Below are positions 27,726 through 37,107 of a stretch of DNA of 64,000 bases, one piece after another (the first letter of the stretch is position 1; each line of letters opens with the position of its first letter). Made by a program: the position numbers and the translations under genes. Origin of the DNA: Celeribacter neptunius (GTDB lineage Bacteria > Pseudomonadota > Alphaproteobacteria > Rhodobacterales > Rhodobacteraceae); contig NZ_FORH01000008.1 of assembly GCF_900113955.1 (NCBI RefSeq), positions 62,001 through 126,000 of the forward strand, written 5' to 3'. The notes under the pieces were generated by a model. It ran no database searches. It was not told where the DNA came from and saw only the letters and a list, made by a program, of their open reading frames with translations.

Positions 27726-29519
27726 ATGCATCTCTATCGCAGCCATACCTGCGCCGATCTGAACAATTCCAATGTGGGCGACACCGTCCGCCTGTCGGGC
27801 TGGGTGCATCGCATCCGCGACCATGGCGGCATCCTGTTTGTCGATCTGCGCGACCATTACGGGATGACTCAGGTGCTCTGCGATCCGGACAGCCCGGTGT
27901 TCGCCGAGATGGAAAAGGTCCGTTCCGAATGGTGTATCCGCATCGACGGCACCGTAAAGGCCCGTGACCCGGAGCTGGTGAACCCGAAACTGCCGACCGG
28001 CGAGATCGAGGTCTTCGTGCGCGATCTCGAGGTGCTGGGTGCCTCGAACGAGCTGCCGCTGATGGTGTTCGGCGATCAGGAATATCCGGAAGAGACCCGT
28101 CTCAAATATCGCTATCTCGATCTGCGCCGCGAACAAATGCAGCAGAACATGATCCTGCGCTCCAACGTTGTCGCCGATCTGCGTCAGCGCATGTGGGCCA
28201 AGAACTTCAACGAATTCCAGACCCCGATCATCACCGCCTCTTCGCCGGAAGGCGCGCGTGACTTCCTGGTGCCGTCGCGTCTGCACCCGGGCAAATTCTA
28301 CGCCCTGCCGCAGGCGCCGCAGCAGTTCAAACAGCTGCTGATGGTCTCGGGCTTTGACAAGTATTTCCAGATCGCGCCGTGTTTCCGCGACGAGGACCCG
28401 CGTGCCGACCGCTCGCCGACGGATTTCTACCAGCTCGACATGGAAATGTCCTTTGTCACGCAACAGGACATCTTCGACGTGATGGAGCCGGTGATCGCCG
28501 ACATGTTCGACAAATTCGGCAAGGGCCGTCTGTCGAACCGCGACTGGCCGCAGATCTCCTATCGCGATTCCGCGCTGTGGTACGGCACCGACAAGCCGGA
28601 CTTGCGCAACCCGATCAAGATGCAGGATGTGTCCGAACATTTCCGCGGTTCCGGCTTCGCGATCTTCGCCAAACTTCTGGAACAAGAGGGCAACGAGGTT
28701 CGCGCCATTCCGGCGCCCAAGGGCGGTTCGCGCAAATTCTGCGACAGGATGAACAAATTCGCCCAGCAGGAAGGCCTGCCGGGGATGGGCTACATCTTCT
28801 GGCGCGATCAGGGCGAGGGCATGGAAGCCGCCGGTCCGCTGGCGAAGAATATCGGCCCGGAGCGCACCGAGGCGATCCGCCAGCAGTTGGGTCTCGAAGT
28901 GGGCGATGCCGCCTTCTTCTTGGGCGGCAAGCCGAAGAGCTTCGAGCGCGTGGCCGGCAAGGCCCGCACCGTAATCTGGGAAGAAACGCCGAAAGCGCCC
29001 GAGGACGAGAACTGGCGCGACAGCTTCCAGTTTGCCTGGATCGTGGATTTCCCGATCTATGAGGCCGACGAGGAAACCGGCGACATCGATTTCGAACACA
29101 ACCCCTTCTCCATGCCGCAGGGCGGGATGGAGGCCTTGGACGGCGATCCGCTCAAGGTGCTGGGCTTCCAGTATGACCTCGCGTGCAACGGCTATGAGCT
29201 GGTGTCGGGCGCGATCCGCAACCACAAGCCGGAAATCATGTTCCGGGCCTTTGAACTGGCGGGTTACGGCAAGGAAGAGGTCGAAAAACGCTTTGGCGCT
29301 CTGGTCAACGCGTTCCAATACGGCGCCCCGCCGCACGGTGGCTGTGCCCTGGGCATCGACCGCGCGGTGATGATCCTCGCCGATCAGGACAACATCCGCG
29401 AAGTCATGCTCTTCCCGATGAACCAGCGCGCCGAAGATCTGATGATGAACGCGCCGTCGGACCCCTTGAACGAACAGCTGCGCGAGCTGCATCTGCGGGT
29501 TATTCCGCAGGAGAACTGA
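27726..29519 (+). CDS. aspS: Aspartate--tRNA ligase
   Basis: A 597-residue class II aminoacyl-tRNA synthetase of the bacterial AspRS type that charges tRNA-Asp (in many alphaproteobacteria also tRNA-Asn). Domains: anticodon-binding OB fold (about 1-105, [17 protein letters not shown]), catalytic core with motif 2 [16 protein letters not shown] (about 217) and [11 protein letters not shown], a GAD insertion in the middle and C-terminal motif 3 [25 protein letters not shown] begins at 27726 behind GGGAAAG. It is transcribed alone. Confidence 0.97.
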   Translation: MHLYRSHTCADLNNSNVGDTVRLSGWVHRIRDHGGILFVDLRDHYGMTQVLCDPDSPVFAEMEKVRSEWCIRIDGTVKARDPELVNPKLPTGEIEVFVRDLEVLGASNELPLMVFGDQEYPEETRLKYRYLDLRREQMQQNMILRSNVVADLRQRMWAKNFNEFQTPIITASSPEGARDFLVPSRLHPGKFYALPQAPQQFKQLLMVSGFDKYFQIAPCFRDEDPRADRSPTDFYQLDMEMSFVTQQDIFDVMEPVIADMFDKFGKGRLSNRDWPQISYRDSALWYGTDKPDLRNPIKMQDVSEHFRGSGFAIFAKLLEQEGNEVRAIPAPKGGSRKFCDRMNKFAQQEGLPGMGYIFWRDQGEGMEAAGPLAKNIGPERTEAIRQQLGLEVGDAAFFLGGKPKSFERVAGKARTVIWEETPKAPEDENWRDSFQFAWIVDFPIYEADEETGDIDFEHNPFSMPQGGMEALDGDPLKVLGFQYDLACNGYELVSGAIRNHKPEIMFRAFELAGYGKEEVEKRFGALVNAFQYGAPPHGGCALGIDRAVMILADQDNIREVMLFPMNQRAEDLMMNAPSDPLNEQLRELHLRVIPQEN

Positions 29520-29548
29520 GACATCTCTCAGGCAAAGCTCTGAAACAG

Positions 29549-29585
29549 AAACGGCGCGGAACAGATGTTCCGCGCCGTTTTCGTC
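29549..29585. terminator. Strong bidirectional terminator
   Basis: AAACGGCGCGGAACA at 29549-29563 is the exact reverse complement of 29566-29580, giving a stem of about 14 bp with a T run after it. It separates aspS from the convergent response-regulator gene. Confidence 0.92.
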
Positions 29586-29645
29586 TTGGCACATGCCGCC
29601 CGGGGAGCTGCCGGGTCACGACATGTGCCAATTCGGTGCCGGGTC

Positions 29646-30365
29646 TCAGACCACTTTGCGCGGTTCGATCCGGGCCTGCACAAGACCGGCGATGCGCGCC
29701 ACGTCCGAACCGTAGGGTTGGTTGTACTGGCGATTGACCGCCAGCGAATGCGCCGCGATTTCCATTTCCACGTCGCCCGAGGTGCGGGCCACGCCGGAGA
29801 GGAATTGCGCGATGTAATCCAGACGCTCGTCGCTCTTCTCGGTGGTCAGCAGATCGGCGATATGCACGAAGTCGTCCTGCAGCGCGATCGCATCCGGATG
29901 GATCTCGTCATTGCTGACCCCGTGCACGCCCTCGGGCCGGGTGGTTTCCGGCAGGCAGGACAGGATCAATTCCTGGAATGCGCCGAGCGACGAGATCGGT
30001 TTCTCGATGAACCCGTCGGCTCCGGCGGCGCTCGAGAGCGCATCGGCGCCACTGTCGCCGGACATGCCGAGCACGACATCGACCCGCGGTCGCGTCGCGG
30101 TGAGCTCCGCGATCAGATCGGCGCCGGAGCCGTCGGGCAGGCCGAGATCGACGATCACCACGCTCGGGCGATAGACCCGGAGATGTTTGCGCGCCGAGGC
30201 GAGGCTGTCGGCGCGGCGAATGCGGGCGCCGGAGCGCAGGCACAAAAGTCGCATCGCTTCCGAGGCAAAGCGGCTGTCCTCGACCACGAGAACGGTGAGG
30301 CCCAGAAGCGGGCGATCGGGGGTCGGCGACTGGGTCACCATCAGCATGTCAAGATCATCGGTCAT
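29646..30365 (-). CDS. Response regulator with uncharacterised C-terminal domain
   Basis: A 239-residue protein. Residues 20-140 form a CheY-like receiver: VLVVEDSRF with acidic residues, the phospho-acceptor in VVIVDLGLPDGSG, and the switch lysine in FIEKPIS. The C-terminal 90 residues are helical and contain no helix-turn-helix that I recognise, so the output is probably protein-protein. GGAG lies ten bases before the ATG at 30365. No sensor kinase is adjacent. Two TTAA sequences occur upstream at about 30394 and 30422. Confidence 0.8.
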   Translation of the reverse strand: MTDDLDMLMVTQSPTPDRPLLGLTVLVVEDSRFASEAMRLLCLRSGARIRRADSLASARKHLRVYRPSVVIVDLGLPDGSGADLIAELTATRPRVDVVLGMSGDSGADALSSAAGADGFIEKPISSLGAFQELILSCLPETTRPEGVHGVSNDEIHPDAIALQDDFVHIADLLTTEKSDERLDYIAQFLSGVARTSGDVEMEIAAHSLAVNRQYNQPYGSDVARIAGLVQARIEPRKVV

Positions 30366-30529
30366 TTCACAGCTCCAGCAAATACGACTCGGAGTTAAGC
30401 CCAAAACCGGTGAATCCTCCGTTAACCCTGCGAGACGTCGGGCCAAGTTGGCGCTATCATGTCTCACGCCTCTTGCGAGACGTCGTGGTGCGGGCGATAA
30501 GCGGGCAGATACCCAAGGAGGAGAATGCA

Positions 30530-30934
30530 ATGATCGGTCGTCTCAACCATGTCGCCATCGCCGTGCCGGATCTCGAGGCCGCGTCCGCGCAATATGCCAA
30601 TACGCTGGGCGCCAAGGTGAACCCGCCGCAGGACGAGCCCGATCACGGTGTGACCGTGGTGTTCATCGAATTGCCCAACACCAAGATCGAACTGCTCTAT
30701 CCGCTGGGCGAGGACTCGCCGATCCAGGGCTTTCTCGACAAGAACCCCTCGGGCGGCATCCATCACATGTGTTTCGAGGTCGAGGACATCCTCGCCGCCC
30801 GTGACAAGCTCAAATCCGAGGGCGCACGCGTGCTCGGCACCGGCGAGCCGAAAATCGGTGCCCATGGCAAACCGGTTCTGTTCCTGCATCCGAAGGATTT
30901 CAACGGCTGCCTGATCGAACTGGAACAGATCTGA
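30530..30934 (+). CDS. mce: Methylmalonyl-CoA epimerase
   Basis: A 134-residue VOC-fold enzyme that interconverts the (R) and (S) forms of methylmalonyl-CoA in propionate and ethylmalonyl-CoA metabolism. Metal ligands are recognisable: H7 in RLNHVAIAV, the central FEV/HH region (GGIHHMCFEV) and the C-terminal glutamate in CLIELEQI. AAGGAGGAG lies at ideal distance from the ATG. Its stop overlaps the DUF1467 start by one base. meaB, which protects methylmalonyl-CoA mutase, lies 17 kb away. Confidence 0.95.
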   Translation: MIGRLNHVAIAVPDLEAASAQYANTLGAKVNPPQDEPDHGVTVVFIELPNTKIELLYPLGEDSPIQGFLDKNPSGGIHHMCFEVEDILAARDKLKSEGARVLGTGEPKIGAHGKPVLFLHPKDFNGCLIELEQI

Positions 30935-31215
30935 TGGCGATCACATCCGCTTTCGTCCTTTATGCCGTCACTTGGTTCATGACCATGTTCATCGCCCTGC
31001 CGATCGGGTTGAAGACCCAGGGCGACGTGGGCGAGAAGGTCGCGGGCACCCATGACGGGGCGCCGGCGAATTACAATCCGAAACGCAAGGCGCTCTGGGT
31101 CACTCTGGTGGCCACCGTGATCTGGGCCATTCTGGTGGCGATCGTCTCCTCCGGCTGGATCACCTGGCACGATCTCGACTGGACCGCGAACCTGCCGCCG
31201 GTGGGCGAGAGCTGA
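30934..31215 (+). CDS. DUF1467 family membrane protein
   Basis: A 93-residue protein with two membrane helices (ITSAFVLYAVTWFMTMFIAL and ALWVTLVATVIWAILVAIVS) separated by a hydrophilic loop rich in Gly and Asn. It matches the alphaproteobacterial DUF1467 family in length and in the WFMTMF and PKRKALWVT motifs. The start overlaps the epimerase stop (TGATG), so they are co-translated, a conserved pairing as I recall it. Function unknown. Confidence 0.85.
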   Translation: MAITSAFVLYAVTWFMTMFIALPIGLKTQGDVGEKVAGTHDGAPANYNPKRKALWVTLVATVIWAILVAIVSSGWITWHDLDWTANLPPVGES

Positions 31216-31236
31216 GCACGCCTTTGGGCAATCTCC

Positions 31237-31260
31237 TGTGCCAATGAATGTGCCAATGAA
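31237..31260 (+). repeat. 12-bp perfect tandem duplication
   Basis: TGTGCCAATGAA occurs twice in immediate succession (31237-31248 and 31249-31260), between the DUF1467 stop and the terminator. Confidence 0.8.
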
Positions 31261-31290
31261 AAAGACCGCCGGAAACTCCGGCGGTCTTTT
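31259..31290. terminator. Bidirectional terminator
   Basis: AAAGACCGCCGGA, loop AAC, then TCCGGCGGTCTTTT to 31290. It separates DUF1467 from the convergent YceI gene. Confidence 0.92.
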
Positions 31291-31375
31291 CGTGTCTGCT
31301 GTGTGCTTTGTCGCGTGCGTGGGCAGAGGGAGGTAGAGGCGCGGTCGTTCGCTGCCGCGCCCCGGTGCCAGGGCC

Positions 31376-31948
31376 TCACTCGGCCGGGGTGGCCTCGATC
31401 GAGATCGCGATGGCGACTTCGTCAGAGACATAGGGGGCAAACATGCCCATGTCGAAGTCGGAGCGCAGCACGGTGGTGGTGGCGTCAAAGCCGACCCAGG
31501 GCTTGGCGGCCATCGGATGTTCCATGTTCTGGGTCATCTTGGCGTCGAGCGCGACGGATTTGGTGATGCCGTTGATGGTCAGATCGCCGGTGATGGTGCC
31601 GGTGTCCTCGCCCGTCACCTCGATGCCGGTGGAGGTGAAGGAGATGGTCGGGTTTTCCTCGGCGCCGAAGAAGTCGCCGGTCAGGAAATGCGCGGTGCGC
31701 TCGGCCCAGCCGGTGTAGAGGCTGTCGGTCGGGAAGGACACGGACACCGAAGAGCCTGCCGGATCGGCCGCGTCGAACATGATTTCGCCGTCGAAGCCGG
31801 AGAACATGCCGGTGGTGGTGGAGTAGCCGAGGTGCTGGTAGTTGAACACGATCTGGCTGTGCGAGGCGTCGAGCACGTATTTCACCGGCTCGGCGGAGGC
31901 GGCGGTGGCGCCCAGGATCAGCGCGGTGGAGAGAAGGAGGTTTTTCAT
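31376..31948 (-). CDS. YceI family periplasmic protein
   Basis: A 190-residue exported lipocalin-like protein. Residues 1-19 are a signal peptide (ending ASA-EP). The mature part has the YceI pattern: KYVLDASHSQIVFNYQHLGY, later FLTGDFFGAEENPTISF and TGDLTINGITKSV. YceI proteins bind a polyisoprenoid in a beta-barrel pocket and are often near cytochromes b561, though not here. The ATG is at 31948. The ribosome site is weak, and in-frame sequence to 32047 does not look like protein. Confidence 0.9.
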   Translation of the reverse strand: MKNLLLSTALILGATAASAEPVKYVLDASHSQIVFNYQHLGYSTTTGMFSGFDGEIMFDAADPAGSSVSVSFPTDSLYTGWAERTAHFLTGDFFGAEENPTISFTSTGIEVTGEDTGTITGDLTINGITKSVALDAKMTQNMEHPMAAKPWVGFDATTTVLRSDFDMGMFAPYVSDEVAIAISIEATPAE

Positions 31949-32186
31949 GATGTCAAAGCTCTCTTTGGCATGGTGTTGAATACCCTCCAAGGCTAGCGCC
32001 AAGCGCGCTGCCCTCAAATTCCGCAGGCCCAAACAGGGCCTGTGCAAAATAAAACGAAATAGGTGAAATAATGCAGATAGCTGTGCAAATACCGTTCAGC
32101 TCATCGCGGGACTGACCTGTGCCGGGGCTGCCATTGCCGCAGCACAGGGATCAGCTCAGGGAGCTGCGCAGCGATCAGCACTGGGA

Positions 32187-32591
32187 TCAGTGAAAACTGG
32201 CGATGGAACAGAGAATGATGGCGAGGATCAGCCCGCGGGCGATCATCACAAAGCGCTTCGGCGCCATGTCTTTCAGCCGGTTGAAGCGCAGGATGTTCAG
32301 CACAACCAGCGCGGCAATCAGCACCAGCTTGAGCGCGAACCATCCGGAATGCAGATAGATCAGCCCGGTCGCGCCGCCGACCCCGGCCATGGCGAGCCCG
32401 GTGACGATCAGCGCGCCGAGCCCCCAGAGCCCGTACTGCCCGATCGCCTTGGCGAGCCCCATCAGCGCGGGCCGGGCCTCCGGCGTGGTCGCGGGCATGC
32501 GGGCCAGCAAAAGCCCCATGATCACATTGGCGCCGGCGCCGACGATCAGTGACAGCATGTGCAGGAAGAAGAGAGCCTTCAACAGCAGCAT
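32187..32591 (-). CDS. Four-helix integral membrane protein of unknown function
   Basis: A 134-residue protein with four predicted membrane segments (LKALFFLHMLSLIVGAGANV, then helices near 48-66, 80-100 and 117-133). One histidine in helix 1 (FLHML) and the final FH recall small heme-binding or CopD/DUF2269-like proteins, but a second clear ligand pair is missing. The ATG at 32591 is followed by a hydrophobic start that could act as a signal anchor. It lies between YceI and gcrA on the same strand, but gaps on both sides argue against a tight operon. Confidence 0.65.
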   Translation of the reverse strand: MLLLKALFFLHMLSLIVGAGANVIMGLLLARMPATTPEARPALMGLAKAIGQYGLWGLGALIVTGLAMAGVGGATGLIYLHSGWFALKLVLIAALVVLNILRFNRLKDMAPKRFVMIARGLILAIILCSIASFH

Positions 32592-32684
32592 GAGGGCTCT
32601 CCTTTCAGATCAGATGGGGAGTTTCAGATCAGATGGGGACGCGGATCAGCGGCGGTACTCAGCGCCGGTGATCAACGATGACAA

Positions 32685-33269
32685 TCAACGACGGCGGTCG
32701 CGGCGCGAGGACATCGGCTGGAAGGCCACGCCCACGTGGGCCTCGCAATAGGGTTTGCCGGGCTGAGAGGGCAGGCCGCAGAACCAGAAATCATCGGTCG
32801 CCGGATCGCCGATCGGCCATTTGCAGGTCTTTTCGGTCAGCTCCATGACAGAGATTTTCTTGGCCTTCTTCTCGACCTCGTTGACCTTGGCCAGAGCTTC
32901 GGCCGGGATCTCGTTGGTCGAGGGCTGCGGCGGCAGCGGCTGGCCAGCCGGAATGATCGCGCGACGGGCCGGGCTCATCGGTTTCGGTGCTGCCTCTGCG
33001 GCGGGTTCCTCGGCGGCTTTCGCGGCCGGTTGTGCCGGGGCCTTGGGTTTCGCTTCGGCCTTGGGCTTGGCGGCGGGCTTGGCTTTCGGCGCGGCGGCGG
33101 GTTTCGCGCTCGCGCCGGAGCCGGCACGGTTCGACAGGCCGAGACGATGCACCTTGCCGATCACCGCATTGCGCGTCACCCCGCCAAGCTCCTTGGCGAT
33201 CTGCGAGGCGGATTGACCCTCGCCCCACATTTTCTTCAACAGTTCGACGCGCTCATCGGTCCAGGACAT
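32685..33269 (-). CDS. gcrA: GcrA cell cycle regulator
   Basis: A 194-residue transcription factor. The N-terminal 45 residues are the GcrA helix-turn-helix (MSWTDERVELLKKMWGEG, then SASQIAKELGGVTRNAVIGK). A long Ala/Lys/Pro linker follows, then a C-terminal domain with TCKWPIGDP and FWFCGLPSQPGKPYCEAH that in Caulobacter contacts sigma70. GcrA acts at promoters carrying methylated GANTC sites. AAGGAAACACG precedes the ATG at 33269. This is a marker gene of alphaproteobacteria. Confidence 0.95.
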   Translation of the reverse strand: MSWTDERVELLKKMWGEGQSASQIAKELGGVTRNAVIGKVHRLGLSNRAGSGASAKPAAAPKAKPAAKPKAEAKPKAPAQPAAKAAEEPAAEAAPKPMSPARRAIIPAGQPLPPQPSTNEIPAEALAKVNEVEKKAKKISVMELTEKTCKWPIGDPATDDFWFCGLPSQPGKPYCEAHVGVAFQPMSSRRDRRR

Positions 33270-33515
33270 CGTGTTTCCTTCGGTTGTCAGTTGCTCCGGG
33301 GACGCATGCGGTGATGGCCTCGAACCAAAAAGAGCACCCCCGCACAGGCCTTTTGCGGTCCTGAGTGCGAGGAGCACTTGAGAATTTCTCTTTGCCCCTA
33401 TTTTAAACACCACGCTTGCGGTTACAAGCGGGCCAAAGCCGAACACAGGCGAATTCTGTCCGAATTTCCTGCGTTTTTCGGGGCGCGAGCGCCACTATAT
33501 CAAGGGAGAGAGGCA

Positions 33516-34340
33516 ATGGAAATGGCACATGATAAACTGCAGGGCGAGACGCAGATGGGTGTGCGGCGTTTTGGCCGGGTCAACTGGCTCGGGCTCTACA
33601 CGCTGACCGAGCGCGAAATCCGCCGCTTTCTCGCGGTCTGGACCCAGACGCTTCTGGCGCCTCTGGTCACCGCCGGGCTGTTCCTGACCATCTTCACATT
33701 GGCCATCGGGCCGTCGCGCGGCGATGTCATGGGCGTGCCCTTCGTGCATTTCCTCGCCCCCGGCATCCTCACCATGACGGTGATCCAGAACGCTTTTGCC
33801 AATACCTCGTCGTCGATCATGATCTCGAAGGTGCAGGGCAATATCGTCGACACGCTGATGCCGCCGCTGTCGCCCGGTGAACTGGTCATCGGCTACCTGT
33901 CGGGCGGGGCGGTGCGCGGCATGATCGTTGCCGTCGCGATCTGGACGGTGATGGCGGTCTTTGTCTCGCTGCCGCTGGCGCATCCGCTGTTCGCCATTGC
34001 CTTTGTGCTGCTGGGGGCGCTGTTCATCGGCGGGCTTGGCATTCTCGCGGGCATCGTCAGCCAGAAATTCGACCATATGGCGGCGATCACCAATTTCATC
34101 ATCACGCCGCTGTCGTTCCTGTCGGGGACCTTCTATTCGGTCGAGACCCTGCCGCAATGGTTCAAGACGCTGACCCATATGAACCCGGTGTTCTACCTGA
34201 TCGATGGCGTGCGCTATGGCATCATCGGCCGCTCCGACAGTGCGCCGCTCCTGGGGCTTTGCGTCATGGGGGGCGTCACTGCGGTGGTGGTGTTCATCGA
34301 CTGGCAATTCTTCAAACGCGGCACCAATCTCAAATCCTGA
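33516..34340 (+). CDS. ABC-2 type transporter permease
   Basis: A 274-residue permease with six predicted helices. The family pattern is clear: NWLGLYTLTEREIRRFLAVW at the start, LAPGILTMTVIQNAFANTSS, the IVDTLMPPLSPGELVIGYL loop, and NFIITPLSFLSGTFYSVETL near the C-terminus. This is the YadH-like export-permease type. The ATG at 33516 follows AAGGGAGAGAGG. No ATP-binding subunit is adjacent, so its partner must be encoded elsewhere. Substrate unknown. Confidence 0.88.
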   Translation: MEMAHDKLQGETQMGVRRFGRVNWLGLYTLTEREIRRFLAVWTQTLLAPLVTAGLFLTIFTLAIGPSRGDVMGVPFVHFLAPGILTMTVIQNAFANTSSSIMISKVQGNIVDTLMPPLSPGELVIGYLSGGAVRGMIVAVAIWTVMAVFVSLPLAHPLFAIAFVLLGALFIGGLGILAGIVSQKFDHMAAITNFIITPLSFLSGTFYSVETLPQWFKTLTHMNPVFYLIDGVRYGIIGRSDSAPLLGLCVMGGVTAVVVFIDWQFFKRGTNLKS

Positions 34341-34398
34341 GTGCCTGGGCCGCGAGCAGACGAAAGCGGCCCAATTCTCGCCCGATTTGGCGGGCATA

Positions 34399-34440
34399 AA
34401 CCATGGCAACCCGATTTGATTTATCAGAGTTGCCATGGTT
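34399..34440 (+). promoter_or_regulatory. Inverted repeat overlapping the start codon of the protease
   Basis: AACCATGGCAAC at 34399-34410 is the exact reverse complement of GTTGCCATGGTT at 34429-34440, with an 18-base spacer. The right arm contains the protease start codon (34435), so the mRNA could hide it in a 12-bp stem. Alternatively it is a protein-binding operator. Confidence 0.6.
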
Positions 34441-35319
34441 TCGTTTCGTCCGACTTCCCTCCCGACCCCGCTTCGCAAAGCCTTGTCCCGCGGCCTCGTT
34501 CAGGGGCTCATGCTGCTGGCGCTGCCGCTGCCGGGGCTGGCCGCAGACAGCCTGCCTTCCGAACTGGACAGTGCCGATCGCCGGGCCGAGCTCATGGGCT
34601 GGGAAGCGGTCGGGCGGCTCGACATGGCGGGCGAGGGCACCTGTACCGGCGCGCTGATCCGCGACGATCTGGTGCTGACCGCGGCGCATTGCGTGGTCGA
34701 TGACGGCAATATTCCGCTCGACGCGGATCGCATCCTGTTTCGGGCCGGGCTCAGAAATGGCGACTATGTCGCGGCGTCTCGGGCCTATGCCGTCGCCGTG
34801 ACCCCGGGCTATGACAAGCGCGACGGGGTGAGCGGCGAGAATATTCGCCACGATGTCGCGCTGATCAAACTGGCCTCACCGATCCCGGAGGCTCTGGCGC
34901 GCCCGTTTCGGGTGCACCGCAGCTCGAAGCCGAGCGGTGAGTTGATGGTCGCCTCTTACGGACGTGGCCGGAATGCCGCCCCGTCGATCCAGCGCGAATG
35001 CCATGTGCTCGACTATTCCGACGACATCTATTCTTTCGATTGCGACATCACCTATGGCTCTTCCGGCGCGCCGGTCTTTGCCTATGACGGGGTGCGTCCC
35101 GCGATCGTCTCGGTGGTCTCCTCGATCGGGGTGCGCGACGGGCGCAAGACCGGCTACGGCATGTCTCTCCTTGACCGGATTGCCGCCCTGAAACGCCAGA
35201 TCGCAACCGGTGCCCCGGAGGTGGCGGCGAAACCCGCTGTGGTCAAACGCATCACCGTCGGGGAAGGGACGGCGAGGCGGGCGGTCGGCGCGTCGAAATT
35301 CCTCCGCCCCGGAGGTTAG
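34435..35319 (+). CDS. Trypsin-like (S1 family) secreted serine protease
   Basis: A 294-residue exported protein with a signal peptide (about 1-37, ending LAA-DS). The catalytic triad is intact: H85 in LTAAHC, D140 in IRHDVALIKL and S210 in TYGSSGAPV. Four cysteines (70, 86, 189, 203) are placed for two disulfides. The C-terminal 50 residues are a basic Ala-rich tail. The start codon lies within a perfect 12-bp inverted repeat, and only weak ribosome-binding sequence (CAGAG) is visible. An in-frame ATG at 34510 would truncate the signal peptide. Substrate unknown. Confidence 0.85.
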   Translation: MVSFRPTSLPTPLRKALSRGLVQGLMLLALPLPGLAADSLPSELDSADRRAELMGWEAVGRLDMAGEGTCTGALIRDDLVLTAAHCVVDDGNIPLDADRILFRAGLRNGDYVAASRAYAVAVTPGYDKRDGVSGENIRHDVALIKLASPIPEALARPFRVHRSSKPSGELMVASYGRGRNAAPSIQRECHVLDYSDDIYSFDCDITYGSSGAPVFAYDGVRPAIVSVVSSIGVRDGRKTGYGMSLLDRIAALKRQIATGAPEVAAKPAVVKRITVGEGTARRAVGASKFLRPGG

Positions 35320-35503
35320 GGAGGCGAGGGCGGCCAGAGAGGCTAGGGAGACTGGGCGGAGCGGCGGGGAACCGTCCGCGGGTCGGGGTGGTTTTGGGGG
35401 AGGACCCGACTGCGAATCCGATCGGGCCTTCCCAAAGGTGACCGCTTTTCGCCAGGGCGGGGGCGTGATAGGGCAGAATGATTCCAACGCGGACACCGTG
35501 CAT

Positions 35504-36868
35504 ATGAACATTCTGCCTGACAATCTGGACAGCCTGCCCCCTTTGGCTCAAAGCGTTTTAACCTATGCCCAGCAAGGGATCGACCTGGCCGAAAGCTGGC
35601 TGCTGAGCCCCGCCGCGTGGTCGCAATTCGCGCTCCTGGTCATCGCCTTTCTCGCGGCCCGTCTGGTGGCGCGTCGCAGCTCTCCGATGTTTACGCGTGT
35701 CGTATCGCCCGTCGCAGAGGCCACCGGCCTGTTCGCCGAGGCACGTCGGTTTTTGGTGAGCCTGCTGCCGCTGGCTTTGCCGCTGCTGGCCTATCTGTTC
35801 ACCGCAGCAGGGGAGAGCGTCACCCGCTCCCTGTTCGGCTCCGGTGCGGTGATCGCCTTTGGCAAACGGATTTTCCTGTTGTTCGCGGTCCGGGCCTTCA
35901 CCCGAGATTTCCTGAAAGATCCGTTCCTGCGGGTGATGGGCAAATATGTCCTGATGCCGGTGATGCTGCTGTATATTTTCGGTCTGCTGGACCCGGTTGC
36001 GGCGAAACTGTCCGAGACGGTGGTGGGCGCGGGTAATATCCGCTTTTCGCTGATGTCGGTGATCCGCGGCGTGATCGCCGGGGCGCTTCTGTTCTGGCTC
36101 GGGCGATGGTCGACCGGCCAGAGCCGCAGCTACATCAGTCGCCAGGAAGAGCTGCGCCCGGCCACGCGCGAGCTGGCGACCAAGGCTGCAGAGGTCCTGA
36201 TCTTCGGCGCGGGGTTCCTGTTGCTGATGAACATCATGGGGATCAACCTCTCGACGCTTGCCGTGCTCGGCGGTGCGATCGGTGTCGGCATCGGCTTCGG
36301 CCTGCAACAGATCGCGTCGAATTTCATTTCCGGCGTCATCCTCCTGCTCGAGGGGCAGGCCACGGTGGGCGACTATGTCGAGCTTGACGGTGGCGAGGCG
36401 GGGACCATCGTCAAGATGACGGCGCGCGCCGCGATCCTCGAGACCTACGATGGCAAATGGATCGTGGTGCCGAACGAACATTTCATCACCACCCGGGTGG
36501 TGAACTATTCCGACAGTGGCTCCGCCAATCGGTACGAAGCGCCATTCTCGGTCTCTTATGAGACGGATATCAATCTGGTGCCGGGGATCATCGAAGCGGC
36601 GGTTGCAGAGCTCGATTTCGTGCTCACGGAACCGGACGGGCCGGATTGCGAACTGCGCGGGTTCGGTGACAGCGGGGTCGATTTCTGCGTCGAGTTCTGG
36701 GTCAATGGCATCGACGACGGTCGCAACAAATTCACCCCACAGGTGCTTTTTGCGATCTGGAACGCGTTGAAAGCACATGACATCGAAATCCCCTATCCGC
36801 ACCGCGTGGTGGAGATCAAAGGCGTGGGGCAGGGGCTGGCCGCGCTGTCTCGTGTTGAATCTCTTTGA
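35504..36868 (+). CDS. MscS family mechanosensitive channel
   Basis: A 454-residue inner-membrane channel of the MscS superfamily that opens under membrane tension. Four to five helices precede the pore-lining TM3-like segment LAVLGGAIGVGIGFGLQQIA (about 257-276). The soluble beta domain then follows (ASNFISGVILLLEGQATVGD, WIVVPNEHFITTRVVNYS). The ATG at 35504 gives MNILPDNLD; a GTG at 35498 is also possible. An in-frame open stretch upstream to 35210 overlaps the protease gene and is low-complexity, so I exclude it. A G-rich tract (35318-35410) lies upstream. Confidence 0.88.
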   Translation: MNILPDNLDSLPPLAQSVLTYAQQGIDLAESWLLSPAAWSQFALLVIAFLAARLVARRSSPMFTRVVSPVAEATGLFAEARRFLVSLLPLALPLLAYLFTAAGESVTRSLFGSGAVIAFGKRIFLLFAVRAFTRDFLKDPFLRVMGKYVLMPVMLLYIFGLLDPVAAKLSETVVGAGNIRFSLMSVIRGVIAGALLFWLGRWSTGQSRSYISRQEELRPATRELATKAAEVLIFGAGFLLLMNIMGINLSTLAVLGGAIGVGIGFGLQQIASNFISGVILLLEGQATVGDYVELDGGEAGTIVKMTARAAILETYDGKWIVVPNEHFITTRVVNYSDSGSANRYEAPFSVSYETDINLVPGIIEAAVAELDFVLTEPDGPDCELRGFGDSGVDFCVEFWVNGIDDGRNKFTPQVLFAIWNALKAHDIEIPYPHRVVEIKGVGQGLAALSRVESL

Positions 36869-37034
36869 CAGGGCAGGCGCAATTGAGTATCTGCGCCTCA
36901 TGAACATGACCCGTGCATATGCTTTGATCATCCGACGTCGACGCTGAAGCGTCCCGACGTCCGTTCATCCGTGCCCAAACCGGCACAATTTGCGCCAAAG
37001 CGGCGTATTTCCTAGAGAAACCCCATCCAAACCG

Positions 37035-37063
37035 TTGACAGGCCCCTCTGGCTTCGCCACCCA
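37035..37063 (+). promoter_or_regulatory. Candidate promoter of argD-argF
   Basis: A perfect TTGACA -35 element lies at 37035-37040. No good -10 sequence is found at 16-18 bases, so the right boundary is uncertain. It is about 70 bases before the argD start. Confidence 0.3.
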
Positions 37064-37107
37064 TGTGGCTTCTGACAAGGGCTGCTCCCTTTTCCAAGGA
37101 TATGACC

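Noticed and set aside
27489-29594. 701-codon minus-strand frame opposite aspS
   Set aside because: Antisense to an unambiguous gene and crosses its terminator. No family resemblance.
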